A stretch of 64,000 nt of DNA from Paraburkholderia edwinii (GTDB lineage Bacteria; Pseudomonadota; Gammaproteobacteria; Burkholderiales; Burkholderiaceae), in contig NZ_CP080096.1 in NCBI RefSeq assembly GCF_019428685.1, positions 3,224,001 to 3,288,000 of the forward strand, written 5' to 3'. Below, in pieces: positions 24,951 through 34,770 of the stretch. The notes beneath the pieces were generated by a model that saw only the letters and a program-made list of their open reading frames with translations, searched no databases and was not told the DNA's origin. The position numbers and the translations under genes were made by a program. Numbering within the stretch: the stretch's first letter is position 1; every line of letters begins with the position of its first letter.

Positions 24951-25726
24951 AACGTCTCCTTCTGCGGATGCTCGCTGCGCGGGCTCGATGCCGGGTTCCC
25001 GGAGTTTCGATAAGCATCGATGCGGCGCTTGAGGCCGGGTTCGGCTGCTGAGCGTACCAGGGCGGCGAGATCGGCGTTAGCGTGGTCGTCGCGCAGTGCA
25101 TCGCGCAGTGCATCGCTTAACAACGCGCGGCTTGCGGCCGGTAGCGAAGTGGCTCGCGCAACTGCATCCGCTACCACATGATCGCGCTGCTCGAGCGAGG
25201 CGACGCGCTCGATAAAACCATTTCGAACCGCACGGTCGACATCGAACGTTTCGGATGTCTCAAGGATACGCTGCGCTTCGAGCAACCCGACAATGCGCGC
25301 GAAACGGCCGGTACCGAGTACGAGGCCGAACTGCAGGCCCGGCATGCGAAACGTCGTGCCCGGCGCCGCGACGCGCATATTGCATGCAGCAATCAGGTCC
25401 ACGCCCGCCCCGAAGTTTTTGCCGTGCGCGACGGCGACCGTCAACGCCGGCGACGCGGCGACACGCTGCAGCAGCGTTTCGATGCGCACGAATCGCAGCA
25501 GCAAGTCGCCTTCGCTCGCTTGCTCGACATCGGTCATATCGAACCCTGCGCTAAAGCAACGGCCCTCGCCTTGCAGAATGACCGCCGGCACATTCGATGT
25601 AGCGATTTCGTCAAAAGTGGCAATCAGCTGCTCGACGAGCTCGGCGGACAAGGCATTGTGCTTTTCCGGCCGCTTCAGCGTAATAGACCAGTATTCAGGG
25701 TACTTTTCGATTGCCAGCAGATTCAT
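24947..25726 (-). CDS. Enoyl-CoA hydratase/isomerase-like protein with altered active site
   Basis: This 259-residue crotonase-fold protein has the oxyanion-hole segments RPEKHNALS (about 19) and CFSAGFDMTD (about 57), and HGKNFGAGVDL (about 101-111). The two catalytic glutamates of true enoyl-CoA hydratase appear replaced: D110 in AGVDL and G130 in RMPGLQFG. It may therefore catalyse isomerisation, hydrolysis or another crotonase-type reaction. The ATG at 25726 overlaps the CaiB-type stop by 4 bp. It runs from an acyl-CoA made by the flanking CoA enzymes. Confidence 0.83.
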   Translation of the reverse strand: MNLLAIEKYPEYWSITLKRPEKHNALSAELVEQLIATFDEIATSNVPAVILQGEGRCFSAGFDMTDVEQASEGDLLLRFVRIETLLQRVAASPALTVAVAHGKNFGAGVDLIAACNMRVAAPGTTFRMPGLQFGLVLGTGRFARIVGLLEAQRILETSETFDVDRAVRNGFIERVASLEQRDHVVADAVARATSLPAASRALLSDALRDALRDDHANADLAALVRSAAEPGLKRRIDAYRNSGNPASSPRSEHPQKETL

Positions 25727-26877
25727 GCTTCGACCTCGCTTGCCGCGCCCGCGAGCAGTTCGCCGTTGTGTTCGCCAAGCGCGGGCGGACGCATGCGGAT
25801 AGGCGGCGTTTCGCCGGAAAAGCGCACGGGCGACGCGAACGTGCGCGTTTTCACGCCGTTCGGCAATTCGAGCGGTTGAACCCAGGTCATATGTGCGACC
25901 TGTTCGTCCGCAAGCACCTGCGAATAGGTATTGATCGGCGCACACGGCACGCCTGCCTCGCGAAAGCGCGCGATCCATGCCTGCGCGTCCGCCGATGCGA
26001 AGATGCCTTCAAGGATGTCTCGCAGGACGACCTGATGTTGTGCCCGCAACGTCGTCGTGGCGAAACGATCGTCGGCTTCGAGATCGCTTCGTTCAACGAC
26101 CTTGCATACCGCGCGCCATAGCGCGTTGTTGCCCGCGGCCATGCCGAACCACGTGTCGCGCGCCTTGAACGCCTGATACGGCGCGTTGCGCGGGTGCGCG
26201 GAGCCGAGCTTGACCGGGTCGCGGCCCGTGCCGAAATATTCGGACGTTTGCAACGCGGCGATCGCAAGCGTCGCGCCAAGCATCGGTACATCGATGTGGG
26301 TGCCGACGCCGCTGCTCTCGACGCCGCGCAAGGCCGACGCAATCGAGAACGCCGCATAGAGGCCGGCAGAAAAATCCGCGAGCGGCACGCCGCATTTCAC
26401 CGGCGCGCCATCGGGTTCGCCCGTGATACTCATGATGCCGCTCATCGCCTGCACGGTGAGATCGAAGCCGCCTTCCTGCGCGCGCGGACCGGTCTGACCG
26501 TAGGCGGAAATCGAGCAATAAACGAGGTGCGGAACAAGCTCGCTGATCGCCTCGTAGCCGAGACCGAGACGGTCCATCACGCCCGGACGGTTATTTTCGA
26601 TCAATACGTGAGCGGTGCGAATCAACGCTTTCGCCTGTTCGATGTCGGCCGCGTCTTTCAGATTCAGCGCGACCGATCGCTTGTTGCGATTCAGCGAAGC
26701 GAAGTTCTCGCTGTAGCCGTCGGAAATCGGCGGCCACGCACGCAGCGTGTCGCCGCCTTCCGGATGTTCAACCTTGATGACGTCCGCACCCATATCGGCA
26801 AGCAGCATGCCGCAATACGGCCCCGCCGCGACATTGCAGAACTCGATGACCCGGATTCCCTGAAGTGGCAATTCCAT
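25723..26877 (-). CDS. CaiB/BaiF-type (family III) CoA-transferase
   Basis: This 384-residue protein has the family III CoA-transferase signatures: IRVIEFCNVAAGPYCGMLLADMGADVIKVEHPEGGD (from residue 8), LNRNKRSVALNLK (about 63), ENNRPGVMDRLGLGYEAI (about 95) with the usual acidic region, and ISAYGQTGPRAQEGGFDLTVQAMSGIM (about 123), whose aspartate is the covalent catalytic residue. It would move CoA between carboxylates. It is the first gene of the minus-strand operon, with GAGGG near the ATG, and faces the divergent MHS transporter. Confidence 0.9.
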   Translation of the reverse strand: MELPLQGIRVIEFCNVAAGPYCGMLLADMGADVIKVEHPEGGDTLRAWPPISDGYSENFASLNRNKRSVALNLKDAADIEQAKALIRTAHVLIENNRPGVMDRLGLGYEAISELVPHLVYCSISAYGQTGPRAQEGGFDLTVQAMSGIMSITGEPDGAPVKCGVPLADFSAGLYAAFSIASALRGVESSGVGTHIDVPMLGATLAIAALQTSEYFGTGRDPVKLGSAHPRNAPYQAFKARDTWFGMAAGNNALWRAVCKVVERSDLEADDRFATTTLRAQHQVVLRDILEGIFASADAQAWIARFREAGVPCAPINTYSQVLADEQVAHMTWVQPLELPNGVKTRTFASPVRFSGETPPIRMRPPALGEHNGELLAGAASEVEA

Positions 26878-26970
26878 CTCAACCCTCGCTGATTCGCCCG
26901 ATATTTTGTGCCGCCTGATTCGGCACCCTGATTAGTGCATTAGTGCATTCGCGAACGCGGTATTGCGCGG

Positions 26971-26990
26971 TTCCAGGGAATTCCCCTGGA
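26971..26990. promoter_or_regulatory. Imperfect dyad upstream of the CaiB-type gene
   Basis: TTCCAGGGAATTCCCCTGGA (20 bp) is an imperfect palindrome around AATT in the CaiB-MHS intergenic region. Its TTCC half-sites resemble the arms of the two IclR-type sites nearby, but its spacing differs, so it may be a variant operator or unrelated. Confidence 0.35.
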
Positions 26991-27059
26991 TGCCGCGTTG
27001 CCGCTTGACCTCATTTTGCAGCGGTGGGAGGATCAAGTAAACCAAAATTTGAGAATGTG

Positions 27060-27076
27060 TTCCTGAATTTTAGGAA
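27060..27076. promoter_or_regulatory. Candidate IclR operator upstream of the MHS transporter
   Basis: TTCCTGAATTTTAGGAA is a 17-bp inverted repeat (TTCCT-N7-AGGAA, with inner A-T and G-T matches) centred 34 bp before the transporter ATG. The same arms and spacing occur at the IclR gene start (28456-28472), which suggests one regulator binds both. Confidence 0.6.
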
Positions 27077-27101
27077 TCTAAATCCTTGGAGAGAGACAGA
27101 G

Positions 27102-28397
27102 ATGGCGACGCACACAGCGCCCGATGCGCGAGCAGGTACCGTATTTCGCGTGGTAAGCGGAAATTTTCTCGAGATGTACGACTTCATGGTCTACGGCTTC
27201 TATGCGTCGTCGATCGCGAAGGCCATGTTTCCCGGCGATAACGAGTTCATTTCGCTGCTGCTGTCGCTCGCCACGTTTGGCGTGGGGTTCCTGATGCGGC
27301 CACTGGGCGCGATCGTGCTGGGCTCGTATATGGACAAGCATGGGCGACGCGCGGGTCTGATTGTCACGCTGACCTTGATGTCGATCGGCGTGCTGCTGAT
27401 TGCGGTGACGCCGAGCTATGCGTCGATCGGGTTGCTCGCGCCGGTACTGGTGATTGCGGGCCGCCTGCTGCAGGGTTTCTCGGCAGGCGCCGAATCGGGC
27501 GGCGTGTCGGTGTATCTATCGGAAATTGCGCCGCCTGGACGACGCGGCTTCTATGTGTCGTGGCAATCGGCGAGCCAGCAGATTTCCGTGCTGATCGCGG
27601 CAATTCTCGGTGTCGTGTTGCGCTTCACGCTGTCGGCCGATCAGATGGATGCATGGGGATGGCGCATTCCGTTTCTGTTCGGCTGCTCGATCATTCCGGT
27701 GCTGTTCTGGATTCGCCGATCGGTGCAGGAATCGCACGTATTCAAGGCGCAAAAACCGCAATCGGTCGGCGATATTTTCCGTTCGCTTGCAACCAACTGG
27801 AAGATCATCCTCTGGTCGACGATGCTCGTAACGCTGACGAGCATCATGTTCTATCTGATCACCGCTTATACGCCGACTTATGGGCGCGCCGTGCTCGGCC
27901 TCAAGCCGATCGATACGTTCTGGGTCACGATCGGCGTCGCGATGACGACGTTCATCATGATTCCGCTGATGGCCGCGGTATCCGACAAGGTGGGCCGCAA
28001 ACCGATGCTGCTCGGCGCGTCGCTGATTATCGCGCTCGTGTCGTATCCAACCATGAGCTGGCTCGTGAGCGCGCCGTCGTTCGGCACGCTGCTCGCGGTC
28101 GAGGTCGGCTTTGCGGTGCTCTACGCAACCTATCAGGCGTCGCTCGTCGTCACGCTCACGGAAATCATTCCGCCGAATGTGCGCGGCACCGGCTTTTCGC
28201 TTGCATACAGCTTGTCGCAAGCGATTTTCGGCGGCTTCACGCCGGCGATCTGCACGCTGCTGATTCACGTGACGGGGAACAAGGCGATACCTGGCGCATG
28301 GCTTTCTATCGGTGCGCTGCTTGCGCTGATCGCGACGCTGGCCGTCGTGCGCAGCGACAGAAACAGCGTGCGGGGAATATCGACGGTTACGTCGTGA
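27102..28397 (+). CDS. MHS-family (MFS) organic acid/H+ symporter
   Basis: This 431-residue protein has 12 predicted helices and the MFS loop 2-3 signature MDKHGRRAGL at about residue 85. LLQGFSAGAESGGVSVYLSE in helix 5 at about 125 is typical of the metabolite:H+ symporter branch that carries citrate, tricarballylate, alpha-ketoglutarate or aromatic acids. The inner-membrane protein would import the substrate of the divergent CoA-dependent pathway. GGAG lies 10 bases before the ATG at 27102. A palindrome like that at the IclR gene lies upstream. Confidence 0.9.
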   Translation: MATHTAPDARAGTVFRVVSGNFLEMYDFMVYGFYASSIAKAMFPGDNEFISLLLSLATFGVGFLMRPLGAIVLGSYMDKHGRRAGLIVTLTLMSIGVLLIAVTPSYASIGLLAPVLVIAGRLLQGFSAGAESGGVSVYLSEIAPPGRRGFYVSWQSASQQISVLIAAILGVVLRFTLSADQMDAWGWRIPFLFGCSIIPVLFWIRRSVQESHVFKAQKPQSVGDIFRSLATNWKIILWSTMLVTLTSIMFYLITAYTPTYGRAVLGLKPIDTFWVTIGVAMTTFIMIPLMAAVSDKVGRKPMLLGASLIIALVSYPTMSWLVSAPSFGTLLAVEVGFAVLYATYQASLVVTLTEIIPPNVRGTGFSLAYSLSQAIFGGFTPAICTLLIHVTGNKAIPGAWLSIGALLALIATLAVVRSDRNSVRGISTVTS

Positions 28398-28452
28398 AAT
28401 CGTTCTGAAACGGTGGTGCTTGTCTTGCTTTCCCCGGCCAGAATGCGTGATA

Positions 28453-28475
28453 GACTTCCTATTATTTAGGAAGTC
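28453..28475. promoter_or_regulatory. Perfect operator palindrome overlapping the IclR gene ribosome-binding site
   Basis: GACTTCCTA-TTATT-TAGGAAGTC is a perfect 9-bp inverted repeat ending 3 bp before the ATG at 28479. The right arm contains AGGA, the ribosome-binding site, so bound protein would block both transcription and translation. It contains TTCCT-N7-AGGAA as at 27060-27076, suggesting autorepression by the IclR protein. Confidence 0.7.
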
Positions 28476-28478
28476 AAT

Positions 28479-29240
28479 ATGGACAAGACACTGCTTAAAG
28501 GTCTCGTCGTTCTCGAGGCGGTCACCGACCTCGAGCACCAGCCGAAGACCATCGAAGAACTGGCGACCCGTGTCGGGCTGACACGCAGCAACGCGCATCG
28601 CACGTTGCAGACCCTGATTTATGCCGGCTATGTGGAACGCGACGAACAGGCCGGCGGCTATCGCGGCACGATCCGCCTGTTCGAACTGGGGGCGCGTCAG
28701 CTGGCGCAGCTCGATGTGCGCAGAGTCGCGTTGCCGTTGATGCGGGCGCTCGCCGAGCGCACCGAAGAGACGGTGCATCTTTCGGTGCTGGACGGCCTGG
28801 ACGTGGTGTATGTCGAGAAAATCGACAGCGCGCAGCCGATTCGCGCGTATTCGATGGTCGGCGGACGCGGCCCCGCGTATGCGGTCGCAACGGGCAAGGC
28901 GCTGCTTGCCTATCAGCACGACGGCTATCTCGATGGCTACGCGAAGCAGCTGACGCGCCACACAGCCGTGACGATCACGTCGCTGCCTGCCCTCAAGGCG
29001 GAGTTGCAGAAGGTTGTGCGGGCCGGCTATGCGATCAATAACGGCGAGTGGCGCGAAGGGGTCGGCGGTGTGGCCGCGACGGTGTTCAACGGGCTTGATC
29101 AGCCGATCGCGGCGGTCGGTATTTCCGGGCCGCTCGAGCGGCTTACTGCGCGCAAGATGAAGGAGTTTGCGCCCGATGTGGAGGCGTGCGCGCTTAAGAT
29201 TTCGCGCGCGATGGGGCATCGCGGGCAGGAGAAAAGTTAA
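28479..29240 (+). CDS. IclR-family transcriptional regulator
   Basis: This 253-residue protein has a winged helix-turn-helix at about residues 5-65 (VVLEAVTDLEHQPKTIEELATRVGLTRSNAHRTLQTLIYAGYVERDE) and an IclR effector domain from about 80 with VYVEKIDSAQPI, GRGPAYAVATGKALLAY and GGVAATVFNGLDQPIAAVGISGP. These proteins sense small organic acids. It lies 81 bp after the transporter on the same strand and beside a palindrome on its own start; it probably controls the transporter and the CoA-pathway operon. Confidence 0.92.
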   Translation: MDKTLLKGLVVLEAVTDLEHQPKTIEELATRVGLTRSNAHRTLQTLIYAGYVERDEQAGGYRGTIRLFELGARQLAQLDVRRVALPLMRALAERTEETVHLSVLDGLDVVYVEKIDSAQPIRAYSMVGGRGPAYAVATGKALLAYQHDGYLDGYAKQLTRHTAVTITSLPALKAELQKVVRAGYAINNGEWREGVGGVAATVFNGLDQPIAAVGISGPLERLTARKMKEFAPDVEACALKISRAMGHRGQEKS

Positions 29241-29285
29241 GCGGCCGCGACTCGAATCGGCGTGCGGCCGCCGCCTCATCAGCGT

Positions 29286-29903
29286 TTATGTCCGGCGGCT
29301 CTGAATATCCTGCACAAGCTTCGCGACCTGCTCGGCGCTCGCTCCTCTTACCCGCGCGTTGACGCGCGTGGTGCCGAATCCGACGAACAGCACAATTTCA
29401 TTCGGCCCCGGCGCACCGGGCACCGACAGGACGATGCTATCCATTGCATCGTAATCCCAGGCATCATCAGCTCCGCCGAAAATCAGATCGATGGTGGCGC
29501 CGGCAGCACCGACCTTTGCGTTTCCTGGAATCAGCGCCGGGCCTGCCCCGAGACCGGTGCGCATCGCGAGGCCGAGCCTCGGATGGATCAGCGCCGCGCC
29601 ATGTTCCGATTCTCCGTTCGTACCGACCAGCGCGGCCTTGCCATACGCCCGCGGACGCGCTTGCCCAGCGAATCGTTGCAATGCCTTTTGCGTCAGTACG
29701 GTGCCGATTTCGACGGACATTTCGGCGAGACGCGCAAGCGACTCTTCGGAAGCCGCGCCCTGACCGGCATAGGGATTCGCAAACACCGCGGCGGCAACGA
29801 CATGAAGCGATGGCTGACTGGCCGTGCGGCCCGCCTCGCCAAGCGTTTCGCGTTCAATGACGTAAATCTGACGGATCGAGGAAATGACAGACGGCGTCTC
29901 CAT
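29286..29903 (-). CDS. DUF1185 (amino acid synthesis family) protein
   Basis: This 205-residue protein matches DUF1185: an N-terminal helix, VVAAAVFANPYAGQ (about 35), AYGKAALVGTNGESEHGAALIHPRLG (about 85) and the late GPNEIVLFVGFGTTRVNARV. Members are annotated 'amino acid synthesis family' on a structural basis only. I start at 29903, where GGGAG lies 7 bases upstream. That site is inside the extra in-frame ATG at 29915, which itself has no ribosome-binding site. It is convergent with the IclR gene. Confidence 0.82.
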   Translation of the reverse strand: METPSVISSIRQIYVIERETLGEAGRTASQPSLHVVAAAVFANPYAGQGAASEESLARLAEMSVEIGTVLTQKALQRFAGQARPRAYGKAALVGTNGESEHGAALIHPRLGLAMRTGLGAGPALIPGNAKVGAAGATIDLIFGGADDAWDYDAMDSIVLSVPGAPGPNEIVLFVGFGTTRVNARVRGASAEQVAKLVQDIQSRRT

Positions 29904-30259
29904 ATCTTCTCCCATGCGAAAGTGAACGATCGAGGGCGGCTACCGCTGGGCGGTCGCTCCAACAGAAGAATATGGCTAAACGCCGGCTGTGTCAGGTTAG
30001 CCGGTACGGGATGCCTCAAACCGCAATTGCCGCTTTGCAGCCGTTCATTTTCATTACAGCCTGACCGGCATTTTTATTCCGCGCCTGCATGTGCATGCCG
30101 GCATTCTTTCGTGCTGATTCGCTCTACGCGAAGTGCAAGGAATCACTAGAAGAAGTTTCATCAACACACGAATCCGCTGCATGTAGAGTTACAGCGGACA
30201 TCGCCGTACCAATGGCTGTTTCACCGGTTTTCCCACTTGATGATCATGGACGAAACGAC
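29904..30259. other. Intergenic region between DUF1185 and the GMC oxidoreductase
   Basis: This 355-bp region holds the two divergent promoters. The frame of the GMC gene stays open upstream to 30089 but with A/T-rich, atypical codons, so I treat it as untranslated. I saw no clear operator or RNA. Confidence 0.35.
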
Positions 30260-31795
30260 ATGCCTCTCGTCACAGGAAATTTAAGTTCGGATACCTACGA
30301 TAATATCGTGGTAGGTGGAGGATCGGCCGGGTGCCTCATCGCAGCACGGCTGTCCGAAGACAGGTCCCGCAAGGTGCTGCTCATTGAAGCCGGTGGCGCC
30401 GACGTCGACCGGCCTGCGATGGTCGAGCCGGCGCTATGGTCCACGAATTTCGGCAGCGACGTGGACTGGCGATATCGCACGGTTCCCCAGCGCCATGCGA
30501 ACGGGCGCGTATTCGACTGGAATCGCGGCAAGGTGCTCGGTGGATGCAGCAGCATCAATGCGACGGTTTGGGTTTGGGGGCATCCATCCGATTTTGACCG
30601 GTGGGCCGCCGATGGCAATACCGGTTGGGACTTTGCCAGTCTCCAGCCCCTCTTCCGGCAACTCGAAACCACGTTGAGATCGGAAGACAATGACAGACGA
30701 GGTACAAACGGGCCGATGCGCCTCGCGTCCACCTCATGCGGCGTGCCGCTTGCCGAAGCGTTTTTTGAGGCTTGCGGGAGTGCCGGGCACCCCCGCCTTT
30801 CCGACGTCAACGGACCCGTGCAGGAAGGCAGCGGCACATACGATCTGACCGTCGCCGCGGGACGGCGCTTTAGCGTCGTGCATGCATTTCTGCACCCCGC
30901 CATCGATCGCCCGAATCTGACGGTCCTCAGTCGCGCGGAGGTCGATCGGCTGATATTCGCTGGAAACGATTGTGTGGGCGTGCGCTGTCGCCATGAAGGG
31001 AAACTGCGCGAGTTCCGCGCGTCCGGCGAGATCATATTGAGCGCCGGCGCATTGGCCACGCCGTACTTGCTGATGCGCTCGGGAATCGGCAATGCAGCCG
31101 ACCTGGGCCAGGTCGGCATCAAGGTCATTCACGATCTTCCCGGCGTTGGCGAAAATCTTCATGACCATTGCTTCATCAACGCATTTTCAGCTGAAACCGC
31201 AGAACCCGTACACCGCGAGGGACGCCTCGGCGCGCATCTCTATACACGCAGCCACGAAGCGCTCTCCACACCGGACATCGAGGTCGTGATTTCCGGCGGC
31301 GCAATCGGCCTGACAGACGCACCGATGGAAAAGTGCTTCTCGCTGCAAACCGCGCTCTTACGCCCATTGAGCCGCGGCCGCTTGACGCTCGCTCATCGCG
31401 ATGGCGACATCGATATCGACCCCAACTACCTCGCCGAAAAAGCCGACATCGATGCGCTGTGCACTGCGGTGGAAAAATGCTCGGAGCTCGCCGCCTCAGC
31501 GCCTATATCGCGACACTGCACGGGCAAGGTCCGCAAGCCACCGCATGGGAAAGCACAGATACTCGAATTCATCCGAAACAACATGGGTACTTATTGGCAT
31601 CCCGTCGGCACATGTGCAATGGGCGCCGGAAAGCAGGCAGTGGTCGATGCGTCTTTACGCGTTCACGGCTTAACGAACCTGAGAGTTGCAGATAGCTCCG
31701 TCATGCCGTCGATCACGACTGGAAACACTCTGGCGCCCACCCTTGTGATAGCGGAACATGCCGCGCGTAGGATTTCGTTGGACACGCGGGCATAA
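30260..31795 (+). CDS. GMC-family FAD oxidoreductase
   Basis: This 511-residue protein has an FAD-binding VVGGGSAGCLIAARLSED near residue 16, the GMC signature GKVLGGCSSINATVWVWG (about 85), and the C-terminal catalytic WHPVGTCAMG (about 450). LRVADSSVMPSITTGNTLAPTLVIAEHAA follows, giving the usual His/Asn pair. It would oxidise an alcohol or aldehyde with FAD; it resembles choline- and alcohol-dehydrogenase members but the substrate is unknown. The ATG at 30260 fits the family N-terminus. No electron-acceptor gene is near. Confidence 0.87.
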   Translation: MPLVTGNLSSDTYDNIVVGGGSAGCLIAARLSEDRSRKVLLIEAGGADVDRPAMVEPALWSTNFGSDVDWRYRTVPQRHANGRVFDWNRGKVLGGCSSINATVWVWGHPSDFDRWAADGNTGWDFASLQPLFRQLETTLRSEDNDRRGTNGPMRLASTSCGVPLAEAFFEACGSAGHPRLSDVNGPVQEGSGTYDLTVAAGRRFSVVHAFLHPAIDRPNLTVLSRAEVDRLIFAGNDCVGVRCRHEGKLREFRASGEIILSAGALATPYLLMRSGIGNAADLGQVGIKVIHDLPGVGENLHDHCFINAFSAETAEPVHREGRLGAHLYTRSHEALSTPDIEVVISGGAIGLTDAPMEKCFSLQTALLRPLSRGRLTLAHRDGDIDIDPNYLAEKADIDALCTAVEKCSELAASAPISRHCTGKVRKPPHGKAQILEFIRNNMGTYWHPVGTCAMGAGKQAVVDASLRVHGLTNLRVADSSVMPSITTGNTLAPTLVIAEHAARRISLDTRA

Positions 31796-31986
31796 ACAGA
31801 AATTTCGTTAGGCAAACTGGCAAGTACTAAAACTGGACTAACCAGGCGGGCGGCGCAGGCCTCGCGCGGGTAGTTTGGTCACTCGCGAGGAAAATGTAGG
31901 TGCGCTTCAACTAACCTGTTAAATCAAATTTAACTGGTTTTGTCGATTTGCCGTGGAGAGAGGTTTGAAGAGGTGCTTGCGAAGCT
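31796..31986. other. Short intergenic region between the GMC gene and tRNA
   Basis: This 190-bp stretch contains no recognisable gene. It includes a G/C-poor block (31900-31960) and no repeat. The tRNA is transcribed into it. Confidence 0.3.
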
Positions 31987-32074
31987 TGGTGGGCCGGGTG
32001 GGATTCGAACCCACGGTGTCCTTTCGGAGGCGGATTATGAGTCCGCTGCCTGCAACCAGCACGGCGTCCGGCCC
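31987..32074 (-). tRNA. Unusual class II tRNA with CAU anticodon
   Basis: The minus strand folds as acceptor GGGCCGG/CCGGCCC (7 bp), D arm GCC/GGC, anticodon arm GCGGA-CTCATAA-TCCGC, a 15-nt variable region containing TCC-GAAA-GGA, and T arm GTGGG-TTCGAAT-CCCAC. Discriminator A and an encoded CCA follow. The anticodon is CAU but the long variable arm is that of a Leu/Ser/Tyr-type tRNA. Positions 8 and 14 read A and T, the reverse of the usual T8/A14. Its charging identity is unclear; do not label it Met or Ile2 without testing. Confidence 0.85.
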
Positions 32075-32080
32075 AAGAAG

Positions 32081-32107
32081 AAAAAGACCCGGTCGCAAGG
32101 CCGGGCC
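32081..32107 (-). terminator. Intrinsic terminator after rpoD, before the tRNA
   Basis: On the minus strand GGCCCGG - CCTTGCGA - CCGGGTC is followed by TTTTTC. It separates rpoD from the tRNA gene only 7 bp further on, so the tRNA must have its own transcript or depend on readthrough. Confidence 0.75.
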
Positions 32108-32127
32108 TGATCGCTGATTGGCCGACA

Positions 32128-32241
32128 TACTACACGAAATCGGGGCTTCCGGGACTGCTTCGCGTACTACACGAAACAGCCCTGAAGCCCCGCGTGAAGA
32201 CAGCGGCCCGACCGCTTCACTTCGTTAAAAGCGAAGCGGCC
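32128..32241 (-). other. Structured rpoD 3' untranslated region
   Basis: Between the rpoD stop (32253) and the terminator there are two more hairpins. CCGCTTC/GAAGCGG pairs at 32212-32239. CGGGGCTTC (32141-32149) pairs with GAAGCCCCG (32184-32192) and encloses one copy of the 12-bp direct repeat TACTACACGAAA; the other copy is just outside (32128-32139 and 32165-32176). This is more structure than a plain terminator needs. Confidence 0.5.
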
Positions 32242-32252
32242 GACGACTCACG

Positions 32253-34655
<2,403 letters not shown>

Positions 34656-34705
34656 TGCAATCGCCTTTCGCCTTTGCCTGGAAATAAAACCGCTGAAAAC
34701 CTTTT

Positions 34706-34711
34706 ATTATA
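34706..34711 (-). promoter_or_regulatory. -10 box upstream of rpoD
   Basis: TATAAT stands on the minus strand 51 bp before the rpoD ATG, in the 115-bp gap after dnaG. A matching -35 is poor. It suggests that rpoD has an internal promoter in addition to readthrough from dnaG. Confidence 0.45.
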
Positions 34712-34770
34712 GCACCTGCGTTTCAGCCCTTCCCTTGACACTTCCCCTTCACACCTTTTTTACCGCTTTC

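Noticed and set aside
27516..29279. 587-codon minus-strand frame opposite the MHS transporter and IclR genes
   Set aside because: It spans two real genes and an operator; translation is R/H-rich and not conserved in character.
34735..34740. TTGACA between dnaG and rpoD as a -35 box
   Set aside because: It is on the plus strand, opposite to both genes, and has no -10 at a proper distance.
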